A stretch of 64,000 nucleotides of DNA from Vombatus ursinus (taxonomy: Eukaryota; Chordata; Mammalia; Diprotodontia; Vombatidae), in assembly GCF_900497805.2 (NCBI RefSeq), contig NW_020954599.1:46815495-46879494 (forward strand). The letters are read 5' to 3'. The first letter of the stretch is position 1. Each line of letters starts with the position of its first letter. The translations under genes and the position numbers were made by a program. Positions 1 through 12,364 of this stretch are shown one piece after another. Under the pieces are notes generated by a model. That model ran no database searches. It was given only the letters and a program-made list of their open reading frames with translations, and was not told where the DNA came from.

Positions 1-1389
1 AGACAATCAATGGTTTCAAATGCAAAAGGTTATTGCTGTTTTCCCCCCTTATCTTAAATTTGCACAGAAATCACACTTTTCTCCAAAGTCCACTGGGTAA
101 AGATTTTATTACCCATTGAAATAGCCCAACCTGTCAAAGGGAAATTTCCATGATTTCAACAATTCTCTCTCTACCAATTCTGGGTTAGCCTAAATTTCTC
201 TATCTGAATTACTCTTCATAACAAGAATGAAGGTTGTGGGAATCATGAACCACACATTAACTGGTGATACCACAAATAATTTTCTATTAACCATAGCCTA
301 ACATAAGTGAAACTCTTTTATTGAAAATGTTCCTAAGGGTAAAGGTATTGTTGACATCCTACCTGGTCATAATTTTGCCTTCCAAACTAAAAAATCCTCA
401 AAATGCCTTAAGGATGCAAGAGAAATTCTGTCAAGGGATGCAGCGAGTTGTAACATATTTCCTTCTCCAATAAATCATAATATTACATCAGTTTGATTTA
501 ACTGGTCTTCTTTTTGCCCTTTACTAACTCAAAAATCAAGAGAATCAATAAACATGATTACACTCAGGACCTCATGCACTCATTTAGAAGTTGGAGACAG
601 TTCAATTAAGGTTAGAGATTTGTTGAGCATTTATTATCATTTTCCCAAGTTGTCATGAACAGATTTTTTTAAGATCTCCTAGGTGGAGGTACTAAATATT
701 GCATTAGTGTGAGCATATTAATATAAATAAGCACTAATTTAATTGTGAGACATAGCAGAGTACAGAGTGCAGTGAAATAGACTATGCTACCAAATGATAT
801 TTTTTTTTGATAACAAACATGATTTAAATGGAAACTATGACAACTACACTTCATAACAGAAAATGAACACTGTTTTCTTTAAGTCAAGATATAAAACATA
901 CTATGTTTTCAGATTTAGGAGCCATAACCATATAGATAAATTAGGTTAGAAGGCAATACTCTCCAAACAATTGCCAGTATTAATATTTTCAACAATAATA
1001 AAAACATATTTATGTGCATATGCACAAATACACACATATGAGTTAGGAGGAAGATATCTTTATTGGTACAAGGAAGTCCTGAGCAGGAAATTTCCCCTAC
1101 CAATACATATCAGTAACCACTTTGTAACTTATAGTCACAGAAACTTGCCTGGAGCATTGAAAATTTAAAAAGTACTTGATCAGAGTAAATAGAATTTTTT
1201 TTAGTAGTGCCTAAACCCAGGTCTTTCTATCAACTACAGCAATGAACTTCACACAGACATACATATTCATATACATATCCACATGCAAATATATTATACA
1301 GATAATATAAAAATTATGGATTCATGACTAATTAGGTGCAATCTAAGTCAAGAAAAGAAAAAAATGAGCTTAAGTATTTAAAATTATAG
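1..1389. other. Unique A/T-rich DNA, no gene seen
   Basis: No recognisable coding exon, RNA gene or repeat family. Open frames here are short, lack conserved motifs and overlap on both strands, as expected by chance in A/T-rich DNA. Ancient repeats too decayed to read by eye may be present. Confidence 0.5.
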
Positions 1390-1848
1390 GATCATGGAAT
1401 CTTTTAATTTGAGGAGATCTCAGGTTGTATATAGTCCAATATTTCATTCAGTTAATGCCATAACTCTCTCTAAACTATTCCAGACAGATAGTCATGTAGT
1501 GTCTACCTTAGAGATTCCAGTGATACTACCTAACAGTTACCTATTTTATCTTTGGGCCATTCTAATGATTACAAGATACTTCCTCCTACTGAGATGAAAT
1601 CTTCCTTTCAACTTCTCTATACCCACTGCTCCTAATTCTACCTTCTGGAGCCAAGCAAATCATATCTAATCCCTCTTCCACATGACATCCTTTTATATAT
1701 TTCAAGACAGTGATCATGTCCCTCCTATCTTGTCTCCTCCTGACTAAATTGTTCCAGCTTCTCCAGCTTTTCATCATATAACATTTACCACATAATAATG
1801 AGATACACGCATATACACACAAGCCTTGCCTTGGTAGCATTCATATAA
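1390..1848 (-). mobile_element. L3/CR1-clade LINE, 3' part including end of ORF2
   Basis: On the minus strand a frame of about 55 residues reads RRDMITVLKYIKGCHVEEGL and goes on to APEGRIRS. This matches the C-terminal stretch of CR1/L3 reverse transcriptase proteins (typically GGDMIAIFKYLKGCHVEEGL...). The left edge (1390-1450) matches the L3 3' terminus, whose complement begins like tcatagaatcttag. The copy is 5'-truncated and old. CR1-clade elements lack a poly(A) tail, and none is seen. Confidence 0.75.
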
Positions 1849-1857
1849 CTAGTTTAG

Positions 1858-2165
1858 TAATATTTGTTGTTATCCTTTGTTCTCAAAGAGAACAAAATGA
1901 CATCACTAAGTTGGAGTCAAGTTACAGAGTGTCCAATTGTGAATGATCAGAGCAATATGAGCTGGGAATGCTGTACCACAGGTCAAGCACACATAGTTTA
2001 TGTGAACATTTGGAGTGGAGATGTCGCTAAATTTTTACATCTCATGTTTTGTTTGAGCTAGTGTACTTCTGCTTCACTAATAGAGTATAACCCTTCTTTG
2101 ATGTAGGCACACCATGCTGGGCAATCCTTTGCCAGAGTTTGCCATGTATAAAGCATGGAACTGTA
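1858..2165 (+). repeat. Unclassified marsupial interspersed repeat (ttgttgttatcctttgttctc head)
   Basis: The head, near ttgttgttatcctttgttct and aatgacatcact, recurs in diverged form at 62163, and a reverse-complement-like version ends the repeat at 40765-40925. The bodies differ, so copies share ends rather than a full length. This looks like a non-autonomous family with related termini, but I cannot name it. Confidence 0.45.
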
Positions 2166-2284
2166 GAAATAAAAGATATAAAAAATAAAAATAAATTCAT
2201 TCATTCAAAATTTCAGTGCCTATGTATAAGATACTGTATAGAAAACATAAGAATTATGCACACTTTATGGAAATAAAGAAGACA

Positions 2285-3930
2285 TGTAAGGAAAACAACT
2301 GATCTGGAGAAAAAAATCAAGAAAAGAAAACATAAGAATAATCAGACTACCTGAAAGCTATGATCAAAAAAGGAATTGATACAATTCTACAAGAAATAAT
2401 TGAAGAAAATTGTCCTGAAGTGTTAGAACAAGAAGGAAAAGTAGAAATAGAAAGAATCCACCAATCACCACCTGAAAAAGATCCTAGGAGGAAAACCTAC
2501 ATGAATATCATAGCCAAATTCCACACACCTCATGTTAAGAAAAAAAAACATCATGAGCAACAAGAAAAAAAAAAAGTCAAATATGGTGGAGCCACAATTA
2601 GAATTACACAAGACGTAGCAATAGCTACACAAAAAGACCACAGGTCTTGGAACACTAAATACTGAACAGCAAAAGAATTGGGTTTTTGGCTGAAAATATC
2701 ATACCCAGGAAAATTAAGCATAATCTTAAATGAAAAAAAAAATGGATTTTCAATGAATTGACAGACTCTATGCATATTATTGCAAATAGGCCAAAACTAA
2801 ATAGAAAATTTGACATGAAAGATCAAGAGAAATATAAGGTAAACATCAAAGACTAATTACTAGGGACTCAATAAGGACAAATTGTTTACTTTTTATATGT
2901 GGAAGTGTAAAATGTATGTCTAAGATTGTCATTAATAATTGGGTAGTTTGAAAGAAAGAGTCGGGTAGAACTGAGTATGATGTGATTTTAAAAAGCAAAA
3001 TGATGTAGGAAAGGACAAAAGGAGTAATTATTTTATACAAATAAGGTGTGAGAGGAAGAACTAATACCGAAGAATTAGATGGTGAAGAGGGCAGGTAGTT
3101 CTGGAACTCCACTCTTATTTAGAAGGGTAAAAAGTCTTCTAAATTCAGAAAGAAATAAGAGGGCAAGGAGATAGGAAGAGGGAGAGGATAAGGGAGGGAT
3201 TCGGAATGGGATAAAGAAGGTATAGAAGATGTGTAGATTAATGGGACTGGGATAAAGAGGGAAGAACATATATATTTAGAAGAGTATAAAAATCTAAATT
3301 CAGAAAGGAATAAGATGGTAAAGGGATATGGTAGATGGGGAGGATAAGGAAGAGATTCTTGGAGGGGGGATAGGTTAAGGAATAGGAGGGCAAGATAGTG
3401 GGTAGAAGTAAAGTAGAGGAGTGAAGACGGACAAGAATAAGGTGAGAAGGATAGTGAGAAAAATAGGAAGAAGGAAAATAAGGAACAAGCAATTATAGTT
3501 TAGAATGTGAATGGGATGAATTTACCCATAAAATGGAAACTAATAGCAGATTAAAAATTTGAATTAAACAATATGTTGCTTTTGGGAAATGCTATAAAAA
3601 TGAGAGATGTACACATATAAAATAAAGGTTAGCAGTAGAATTTATTAAGTAAAAAAGCAAAGATAGTAATCATTATCTCAGGCAAAGTTAAAGCTAAAAT
3701 CAGATTTAATCAAAGGAGAAAAATAGGTAAACTACATTATGTTTCAGTCATATTCATCAACAGTTTTAGATCATATAAAATAACTAGACAGTATAAAAAT
3801 ATGAGAGCATACCTGTCAAAACAGACACAGGAACTACACGAATATAAACATATGGAGAAATAGATAACAAATGGGAATAAGCATGTGGTAGTACATAACA
3901 AGGAAGCAAAGATAGACAGCTTTGAAAATA
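2285..3930 (+). mobile_element. Old L1/HAL1-related fragment: ORF1 C-terminus, inter-ORF, start of ORF2
   Basis: 2360-2665 encodes the C-terminal half of ORF1p, with the IEEN...EIERIHQSPPEKDPRRKTY pattern that parallels ENCPDILEPEGKIEIERIHRS in the copy at 62786. A purine-rich inter-ORF stretch follows (2860-3490). Near 3495-3600 is the ORF2 start region (gaatgtgaatgggatgaa), then endonuclease-like sequence to about 3930. The 5' end is truncated and the frames are broken. A different A/T-rich tail (3930-4095) may be its 3' end or a separate piece. Confidence 0.65.
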
Positions 3931-4095
3931 ATGTGTAGTATTTTTTATATAGATTTTCTTGAAATGGAAATTTGTTGCTTTATATTGAATCCTCTCATGT
4001 TCTGCTGTGTATGTGGAAATTTTTTTCTTTGGTTTTTTCTTATTTTGTATTTAAGTTCAAAATAAATTCAAATACAATAAAAAAATAAATCTCAA

Positions 4096-4544
4096 ATTCA
4101 AGAAAGATTGGAGAAATTTCATGGGCATATTGAACTGGGAAAGAGGAAACAAAAGGAATAACAACTGTGGAATAAAGTGTTTATATTGAAGCATTCACAA
4201 GTGAAGTTTGAGAAAACCAACCTCAATATCCACATTCTCACAAGTGCTACCTTGTGCACACAAGATGTAAATAAATGTTTCTTGAATTTCATGGGAAATT
4301 TTGAAGACAGTAGGTGATCCATTCTAAGCTGCCAATAAGGGCAGATTTCTTAAAATGTTCTATGTTCATTTATGCCTGAAAATAACTGAGGGGAGCATGA
4401 AGGAAATTACAACTTTGGGAAGTAAAGGCTGATGACCCAAATTCTCTTGAGTAACAAAATATAATTTCTATTTTGCTTTTCTTTAATATACTTCAAAGAG
4501 TCATTGTGAGATTGTACACAGCTCGTGAGGCAATTAAATGCTAT
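4096..4544. other. Unique DNA, no gene seen
   Basis: No family recognised and no coding signal. Confidence 0.4.
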
Positions 4545-4750
4545 AGTGAATAGGCCGCTGGGCCTGGAGTCAGGAAGTCTTGACTTCAGATTCAACCTCA
4601 GACATTAGTTGTGTGAAATAACTTAACCCTGTCTGCTACATTTTCCTGAACTATAAAAATAAACTTAATAAAAGTACCTAGCTCCCAGGATTGCTAGCAG
4701 GATCAAGTGAGATAATAATTGCTAAGTGTTTAGCACATAGTAGCTGCTGT
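4545..4750 (+). mobile_element. MIR-family (CORE-SINE) copy
   Basis: tRNA-like head with ggcctggagtcaggaagt, a degraded core, then the 3' signature ggattgctagcaggatcaag...gataataattgctaag and a terminal agcacatagtagctg. The order is that of MIR and THER1-like SINEs. Confidence 0.7.
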
Positions 4751-4984
4751 ATTGTTGAGTTTTTCTAGTTGTATTCAACTCTTCAAGATCCCATTTGGAG
4801 TTTTCTTGGCAAAGATACTGGAGTGGTTTGTCATTTCCTTCTCCAGCCTATTTTACAGATGAGGAAACTGAGGCGAACAGGGTTAAGCAACTTGCCCAGG
4901 GCCTGAAGCTAGATTTGAACCCATGAAGATGAGTCTTCCTGAATCCAAGGCCAGTGCTCTATCCACTGCACCACCTAGCTGCCC
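4751..4984 (-). mobile_element. MAR1-type tRNA SINE with RTE-like 3' tail, near full length
   Basis: On the minus strand the element starts at 4984 with gggcagctaggtggtgcagt (tRNA-derived head) and runs through a core with tttgaac and gaggaaactgaggc. It ends in the segment ggagaaggaaatgacaaacc...ttgccaagaaaac that is typical of marsupial SINEs mobilised by RTE elements. The tail abuts the MIR at 4750, so the two SINEs lie 3' end to 3' end. Confidence 0.75.
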
Positions 4985-6084
4985 ATATGTTCTATATAAG
5001 TTATTACTATTATAATTATCATTACTATTGACACTATCCTTAGAGAACTTTTCAAAACTTGTATTTGGACGTTTTCTAAAAATGAAATCAAGCAAGTCAA
5101 GAAAGCAAAAAATATCTGTGAATCCAGGTGATGAAATTTTTTTTCAGGAATAATTTCTTTGCCACAAAGACACAAATATAGCTATTTCAATAAAGAGCTT
5201 ACTATAAAGCTCCTTACCAGAAAATTCCTTTCTGAGATTTGACTAACATTATACTATATGTATGTCTTTCCTAGTCTTGACATCTTTAGATTAATTTCTA
5301 TTTATTTTTATTTGCCCCAATATATCCTTTTCTGATATATTGTACTTGCTATTGAGGTATCTGCCATCATTTGTAAATGTTAAAATTCAATAGATATCAG
5401 CAGAAGAGATATTAAAAAGTGAAATTTTTCAATGTTACATTGTATTGAGTGCTCAGAAAGATTGGGGATCTCTGTGTTGTGCCATTTATAGTCTCATTTT
5501 GTTATAAAGAATATTCAGTAATACTAATTCATATTACAGACAGACTTCAAGAGGTGAAGACAATCGAGGGGTCAAGATACATTTGGGGAAAAGTAGCCAA
5601 ATCTAATGAAATTTGATTTACAAGCTGGCATATTGAGCTGCATGAAATCAGAAAATATAATTTGTAATGATAGTGACAAAGTAGGTGTTCATAAAATCAT
5701 ACTCAGAGAACTACAGAAATGATTACATTTTATCAGAGGCAATTACTAGGCAGTTGGAATGATAGACATAAGTATTATTCAGGTAAAGTCATGCCGACTG
5801 AAGATTGTTTTCTAAATAAATCATGTGGCATTTTCTCATTAAAGTCAGGTAAACAAAGTACATAAATCAGATGAAGTATAAATACAAAGAGTGTTTTGAA
5901 TATGAAATGATGAGTTTTGTTTAGAGAATTCTAGGTTGTTTATTTGTTTTTGTCAGGAATGTGGGGGCCAGTTTATACTCCAATATTTTAATGTTAAGCT
6001 CATAAATTCAGATTACTGTGCTGTTTTGCTTTATATTACATTAAAATACAGAAAATTAACTTGGAGTATATCATCAATAAATGA
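4985..6084. other. Unique DNA, no gene seen
   Basis: No recognisable repeat or exon. Short chance frames only. Confidence 0.4.
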
Positions 6085-6564
6085 AAAGCATTTATTAAAC
6101 ATTTACTATGTGCCACACACTATGCTGATCATTGTGAATACAAATAAAATATATACACACATATACACATACACGTATAATATGCATGCACATGTGTATA
6201 CATACATACATACATACAAATGTATATGCATATATTCCAAGAAAACCCCTTGGACAGTACTAGCATGATATGGTCCACAGGGTCATGAAGAGTAGGGCAC
6301 AACTAAATGACTGAACAACAACAAATGTATGTATATATAAACATATGTATGTATGGGTGTCTAGATGTATATATATGTGCATATATGCATATATATCTAA
6401 GATCTATATCCATTTATTATCTATCTAGTGTCTGCCTTTGAGAAGCTTACATTCTAATAGAGGAGACAACATATTTATACACAGGAAAGTCTATACATAC
6501 AAAGTAAATCCAAAGTAACCTTAGAAATGAAGGTCCTAGCAGCTGGAGTAAGTGAGGGACATTT
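6085..6564 (-). mobile_element. L2 LINE 3' end, interrupted
   Basis: 6085-6165 (aaagcatttattaaacattt) and 6425-6564 (gagaagcttacattctaata) are the complement of the L2 3' end. They are split by microsatellite DNA (6142-6232, 6330-6420) and a SINE tail. The L2 resumes at 9221, on the other side of the HAL1 insertion. Confidence 0.65.
6142..6420. repeat. ATAC/ATGT-type microsatellite tracts around a SINE 3' tail
   Basis: Imperfect (ATAC)n and (ATGT)n runs at 6142-6232 and 6325-6420 flank a MAR1-type SINE 3' end at 6235-6330 (ccaagaaaacccc ... ctgaacaacaacaa). The SINE lacks its 5' part. Confidence 0.65.
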
Positions 6565-7167
6565 AGGATGAGTCTTTTTATATATATATATTTTTAACAT
6601 GTGTTTTTAAAACTTTGTGTTACAAATTTTCTCTCTTCCTCCCTCCCCACCCACCCTCATTGAAAAGGCAAGCATCTCAATACAGGTTATAGATGTGCAG
6701 TCATGCAAAACACTTCCATAGTAGTCATGTTATGAAAAACTAATTATATTTCCCTTCATCCTATACTAGCCCCCATTTATTCTATTTTCTTTTTTGACCC
6801 TGTCCCTCCTCAGAAGTGTTTGCTTCTGATTATGCCCTCCCCCAATCTCCTCTCCCCTCTATCAACTCCCTGCTCTCTTGTCCCCTTCTCCCTTATTTTC
6901 CTGTAGGGTAAGATAGATTTCCATATCCCATTGTGTATGTTATTCCCTCTTTAAGCTAAATCCTATCAGAATAAGAGTCACTCATTCCCTCTCACTTTTC
7001 TCCATTTTCCCTCCACTGTAAAAGCCTTTTCTTGTCTGTTTCATTTGAGATAATTTACCCCATTCTACTTCTACCTTTCTCCTTCTCCCAGTATAATCCT
7101 CTCTCACCCCTTAATTTTATTTTCCAGATATCACCCCTTTATCTTCAACTCACCCTGTGCCCTCTAA

Positions 7168-7222
7168 TCTATGTATCTATGTATGTATGTATGTATCTAT
7201 CTATCTATCTATACACACATAT
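7168..7222. repeat. TATC/TATG microsatellite inside HAL1 inter-ORF region
   Basis: A run of (TATG)n/(TATC)n sits between gtgccctct and atttttccctccc of the inter-ORF region. Microsatellites occur at the homologous place in the HAL1 copies at 36228 and 62787. Confidence 0.8.
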
Positions 7223-7371
7223 AATTTTTCCCTCCCACTATCCTAATTCTGACAAAGGACTCATGAGTTACAGATATCATCTTTCCATGCAGGAATGTAA
7301 ACAGTTCAACCTTAATAAGTCTCTTATGATTTCTCTTTCCTGTTTACCTCTTCCATGTTTCACTTGAGTCT

Positions 7372-8338
7372 TATATTTGCAAGTCAAATTTTATATTCAG
7401 CTCTGGTCTTTTCCTCAGGAATGCTTGAAAGTTCCCTATTTCATTGAATGACCCTGAAGGATTATACTCAGTTTTGCTGGGTAGGTGATTCTTGGTTTTA
7501 ATCATAGCTCCATTGCCCTCTGGAATATCATACTCCATGCCTTCTGGTCCCTTAATGTAGAAGCTGCTAAATCTTGTGTTATCATGATTGTGTTTCCACA
7601 ATACTTGAATTATTTCTTTCTGGCTGCCTGCAATATTTTCTCCTTGAGCTGGGAATTCTGGAGTTTGGCTACAATATTCCTAGGAGTTTTCCTTTGGGGA
7701 TCTCTTTCAGGAGGTGATCAGTGGATTCCTTCAATTTCTATTTTGCCCTCTGGTTCTAAAATATCAGGGCAGTTTTCCTTGATCATTTCTTGAAAGATGA
7801 TGTCTAGGCTCTTTTTTTGATCATGGCTTTCAGAGAGTCCAATAAATTTTAAGTTCTCTCTTCTGGATCTATTTTCCAGGTCAGTTGTTTTTACAATGAG
7901 ATATTTCATATTCTCTTTTATTTTTTCATTCTTTTGGATTAGTTTTACAGTGCCTTGATTTGTCATAAAGTCACTAGCTTCCAATTTCCCCATTCTAATT
8001 TTTAAGGAAGTATTTTCTTCAGTAAGCTTTTGGACTTCCTTTTCCATTTGGCCAATTTTGCTTTTTAGGGCATTATTCTCATTTGCTTTTTGGACCTCTT
8101 TTGCCATTTGGGTTAGGCTATTTTTTAAGGTGTTATTTTCTTCAGTATTTTTTTTTTTTTTGGTCTCCTTTAGCATCACTCTCATTTTTTCCTCCACTTC
8201 TCTTACTTGCTTCTCAAAATCCTTTTTGAGTTCTTCCATGGCCTGGGACCAATTCATATTTTTCTTGGAGGCTTTAGATGTAGGAACTTTGGCTTCATCG
8301 TCTTCTTCTGGTTGTGTTTTGATCTTCTTTGTCACCAA
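7372..8338 (-). pseudogene. HAL1 ORF1 (RNA-binding ORF1p), broken
   Basis: ORF1p is the trimeric, RNA-binding chaperone of L1 particles. The frame starts at M (8338; MVTKKIKTQPEEDDEAK), with a coiled coil at roughly residues 30-125 built of TEEN-LK and QMxKEVQK units, then the RRM-like part (DLENRSRRENLKFIGL). The first stop is TGA at 7718-7720, where the conserved RSPPER arginine codon CGA is expected, consistent with CpG decay. Downstream homology continues (PRNIVAKL, then YPAKLSIILQG near 7480) with further stops. An intact version would be about 320 residues. Confidence 0.8.
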
Positions 8339-8339
8339 A

Positions 8340-9220
8340 GTAAGATAATATAGTCTGACTCTTTTTGTGCTACTTGCTCATGATCCTGGCCAATTACTTG
8401 AGTTATAAACTCTTTGTTAAGCTAGGTGTCTGTTTCCAGTGTGGAGAATGTACCATCCCAAGTTTCAGGAGTTTTGTGCAGCTGTTTTCAGAGATACTTC
8501 TAGGGACCTGTAAATTTTCAGTTCTTCCAAGGTGCTAAGATTATGGGTGAGGTGTTTACTCCTTTCCTGGCCTGTGATCTGCTCTATGAGTGACCACAAG
8601 CACTCTTTTCTGTCTTGGAACTGTGAGGAAGATTTCCTCTCCACAGCCACTACAAGCTCCACAGTGCTAGTGCTCCTCCTTGCCCCAGGACCGCCACCCA
8701 GAACTGTGACCCAGATTCAAGCACAGGCAAAGCAAGAGAATCCTGCACCATCAGAGAGATCCCTGCGATCCCCCTCTGATCAGTCACTCAATTCCCTCTC
8801 AGTCTGTGGGCTGGAAGCTCAGGAAGCAGCTGCAGCCTGGCTGAGACCTAGCTTCTCTCTCACTGCAGAAACAGACTTTTCCCACTGACCTTCTAAGTTG
8901 TTTATGGCATTCATGGGTTGGGAGGTCTGGAAACTGCCACAGCTGTGGCAGTCCTGTGATTCAGTCCTCTGAGGCCTGCTCCAGGTTCACTGCTGCTTGT
9001 GCACCCATGCTGAACTGCGCTCCTTTCCCGGTCTGGTGGAATATACCTTTTGATCAACCATCCATGTTGTCTTGGGCTGGAAATTTGTTTCATTTTGTCT
9101 TTTTGTGGGTTCAACTGCTTTAGAATTTGTTTAGAGCCATTTTTTATAGGTATTTGGAGGGGTTTGGGGGAGAGCTCAAGCATGTCACTTCTTTTACTCC
9201 ACCATCTTGGCTCTGCCCCT
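8340..9220 (-). promoter_or_regulatory. HAL1 5' UTR with YY1-like motif at its 5' end
   Basis: About 880 bases upstream of ORF1, more G/C-rich than the surroundings. L1-type 5' UTRs act as internal RNA polymerase II promoters. The extreme 5' end carries gccaagatgg, matching the YY1 core (AAGATGG) that sits at the same place in human L1. Activity today is unknown. Confidence 0.5.
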
Positions 9221-9404
9221 AAGATGAGTCTTTAAAGAAGTCAGGAATTTTAACAGATGGAGGTGAGGAGGGAAAGCAGTTTATGAATGGGGAAAATCAG
9301 GGACAAGGCAATGGGAGATGGAACGTCTATGAGTATCAGCAAGGGTGTTCAAAATCACAAGTTAAGTATAACCTCACTGTGACTCTGTAAAGTATATTAG
9401 CTAA
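9221..9404 (-). mobile_element. L2 continuation, right side of HAL1 insertion
   Basis: Begins with the right TSD and continues an L2-complement pattern (agatggaggtgaggagggaa, caatgggagatggaacgtct). Together with 6425-6564 it shows that the HAL1 landed in an older L2. Confidence 0.6.
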
Positions 9405-9570
9405 GAGATTATAGAGGAAACATTAAATAATGGAAAGAGGGTCAGTCTCTGAATCAGGAAGATCTGAACTTAAGTCCTAACTTTGATACAAACCACTTAA
9501 GACAAATTGGTAAGTCACTTAGCCTCTCAGTACCTCCAGGCAACTTTTGAAGACTATAAATTATAGATGA
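9405..9570 (+). mobile_element. THER1/MIR-like SINE
   Basis: Pattern ggaaagagggtcagtctctg, gaatcaggaagatctgaact, then ttggtaagtcacttagcctc and ttgaagactataaattatag, which is the marsupial THER1-like order. Confidence 0.6.
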
Positions 9571-9934
9571 GCTACTGATTTTATAGATGAACACATATTG
9601 ATGAAATTTGAGGTCCATATTCCATCCTGTTCCACATACCTCACCCAGACTAAATGCCACAAAATCATGTGATTTGAGAGTGTTTAGAGCATCTTTAGCC
9701 AATCAATTACCAAAATTGGCAGATTATAGCTGGAAAACATCTTTTACATCCATCCCCCCTTTCTCTACCTTACACTGTAACCACACCATGTTAGGTACTC
9801 AGTTTTTACCTCTACTATGAAAAAAAATCATAATTCCCTCTCTGTAGTCATTACTCTCTCCAATTCATCTTCCATCCATCTGCCAAGGTCATATTACAAG
9901 AGTATAAGTTTAAGAAGAAGTTTCAGTAGCCATA
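9571..9934. other. Mostly unique DNA, possible decayed L2 at 9760-9900
   Basis: The phrase ctccaattcatcttccatcc followed by ctgccaaggtcat resembles L2 plus-strand sequence, but the match is short. No gene signal. Confidence 0.3.
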
Positions 9935-10935
9935 AAAAAACCTCATTTCCTAAAAAAAGAGGGAACTGAGCCAAATCTATAAAAATAAGAGCCGTTTCCC
10001 AACTGATAAATGTTCAAAGTATAAGAACAGGGAGTTATCAGAAGGTGAAATCAAAGCTATAAATAGTCATATAAAATGTTTTAAATCAGTGTTGATTAGA
10101 GAAATGCAAATTAAAACAATTCTGAGATACCACCTCACACCTATCAGATTGGCTAATATGACAGAAAAGGGGAATGACAAATGGTGGAGGGAGAGTGGAA
10201 AAGCAGGGACTCTGGTAACTCCACTCTGTTGGTGGACTTGTGGTTCAGTCAGTCCTGAGAACAATTTGGACCTATGTCCAAAGAATTATAATATTGTGCA
10301 CATACTTTGACCCAGCAATACCACTATAAGGTCTGTATTCCAAAGAGATCAAAGAAAAAAGGAAAAGGAATTATATGTGTGAAAATATTTATATCAGCTC
10401 TTTTTGTGGTGGGAAAGAACTGAAAATTGATGGGATACCCATGAATTGGGGAATGGTTGAACAAATCATGATAATTTGATTGTGATAAAACACTATTGTC
10501 CTATAAGTAATTATGAAGGGGATGGTTTGAGAAAAACCAGGAAAGACTTATATGAACTGATATAAAATGAAGTGAGCAGAATGAGAAGAACATTGTACAC
10601 AGTAACAGCAGTATTATCAGGAAGATCAACTTTGAAAAATAGCTAATTTTATCAAAAATAATCCAAGACAATTCCAAAGTACTCATAATGAAAAATGTTA
10701 TCTATATACAAAGAGAGAACAGATGAACTCCAAGTGCAGATTGAAGCATACTATTTTTAACTTTCTTTGCTTTTCTTACTTTTTTTTTTGCAACATGGGT
10801 AATGCAGAAATATATTTTGCATGACGTGACATGTATAATTGATATTGTAGTGATTGCTTTTGCAATGGGTGGTGGAGGAAAAAAAACATTTGGAACTCTC
10901 TTTTCTAAAAAAAGAATGATAAAGTATAATTATTT
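9935..10935 (+). mobile_element. L1 3' end, 5'-truncated
   Basis: Begins in ORF2 (gaactgagccaaatctataa), passes the conserved caaattaaaacaattctgag and gagataccacctcacaccta stretch, and goes to a 3' UTR with gggtggtggagg and a weak A-rich end. About 1 kb. The ORF2 C-terminal frame is broken. A 5'-truncated insertion is the usual L1 outcome. Confidence 0.75.
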
Positions 10936-11234
10936 TTTAAAATGATGAAGCAAGGGAGAAAAAGTGAATTAGCCATGGTTTCTTAGTTTTCAGAGGGCAG
11001 GACAGCAGCTATGCATTTAAGCCAGTGGTTTCACCAAGAGCAGGAATGTTTGAAGTTGAAGATGTCTTTGATATTCATAGAATCAAGGCCTAAATCTGGG
11101 CAATATACACAAATCATTATTTCTGTTTGAAATAAAGATTTCAGGAATCAAGAGATATTAACTTCAAAAAAGAGACATTTAATATTGCAATTCAATACAA
11201 TTGAATACAGAAAAATAAAGACTAGTGAAAAGGA
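10936..11234. other. Unique DNA
   Basis: Nothing recognised. Confidence 0.4.
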
Positions 11235-11805
11235 GGGAAAAACAAGTTTCAGTAGTTTCCTATTCCTCTAAGACAGAATGCAAGTTCTTTCATATATCAC
11301 TTAAAGTTTTTCACAATCTAGCTCTACTGTCTCTTTCTACAATGTTTTCATGTTAGCCCCTTTAATAGGTTCTACTTTCTAGGAAAATTAGTTTGCTTAC
11401 AGTTTTCCATATGTGATATTCCATGCCCTTTCTCTGTCACTCTGCTTTGACTCTTCTCTCATTCCTGGAAAGCCTTCCTGTCTCATTTATACCTCTTGGA
11501 ATCTATAGCTACCCTCATAGTTTAAATCACATGTCTTTTCCTATACAGAATCTTTCCTGATCTGCAGAACTGTTAAGAGTTCTCTTTCTCTTAATCAAAG
11601 AAGCAAAGAAGTAAAAATTATTTTTTTTATTTGCTCTGGATCTGTTTACAATTTACAAATCTATGCACATATTTTTTTCTGGTACACTGTAAGTTCCTTT
11701 GGGGCAGGGACTGTTTTGATTTTTGACTTTGTATCCTCAGGACCTAGCATAGGGCCTGGGACATGGTAGAGTCTTAGATGCTTCTTGAATTGAATTGATT
11801 TATTT
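11235..11805 (+). mobile_element. L2 LINE 3' end
   Basis: Classic L2 order: cacaatctagctctactgtc, tgatattccatgccctttct, ggaaagccttcctgtc, cacatgtcttttcctataca, then gtaagttcctttggggcagg and cctagcatagggcctgggac at the 3' end. The copy contains some unrelated sequence (11585-11640). Confidence 0.75.
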
Positions 11806-12364
11806 CCCCACATCAAAACTCCCTTTAGGCTCAATATAACTTACATTTTAAACCATACTAATTAAAAGAAAGCAAGATTGATGAAGGACAAAGCATTTCC
11901 TTGAGTATGATGGACTATTTGGGAAGAACATACTAGATTTAGGCCAATTTCTAGGATAATTGTAACAAAGCATCTTTCTTATCAAAGTAAAAAATGAAAA
12001 TCCCATTGTTTCTTTCTGTTATTTATTAGTCAACTGCAAATGAATATTTGTTTCTTCCTTTTCTAAGGTCAGTAACTTGCCTCCTGCTGTAAGCATTGCA
12101 GTGTAAGGTATAGGAATAGGGACTGGATCTGTGATTTCATTGTTCTATGGAACTCCTAAGTAGGGAATCCCCCTTAGCCTGTGGATTTTAGCATCTTCTT
12201 TGTGAATTGTCACATAGTCTGACTAAAATATGGGACTTGAACTAAAATATGCCTTCTGAATCATATTTCATGTAAGTTTACTAGTACAAATATGATCCCT
12301 TCAATAAAATGAAACTTATTTTGCTTAGTGCTGATCTTGGTAGGTTTGCATTTAGGTCGTCTCT
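11806..12364. other. Unique DNA, no gene seen
   Basis: No recognised family. No conserved coding frame. Confidence 0.4.

Larger units (their letters stand above)
6578..9220 (-). mobile_element. HAL1 (half-L1), full length with TSDs, no ORF2
   Basis: Read on the minus strand: 5' UTR from 9220 (aggggcagagccaagatggt), ORF1 from 8338, inter-ORF purine-rich region (about 7370 to 6790), then directly an L1-type 3' end (6800-6578, with a gttttgcatgact...gaaaatttgtaac pattern). ORF2 is absent, as in HAL1 elements known from therian mammals. TSDs: aggatgagtcttt at 6565-6577 and aagatgagtcttt at 9221-9233 (12/13). The insertion lies inside an L2. It would have needed L1 ORF2p in trans. Decayed: ORF1 has several stops. 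Confidence 0.85.

Noticed and set aside
8532-8888. 118-residue plus-strand frame
   Set aside because: Antisense of the HAL1 5' UTR; the homologous place in 36228-39199 (38509-38844) gives a similar frame only because the elements are related.
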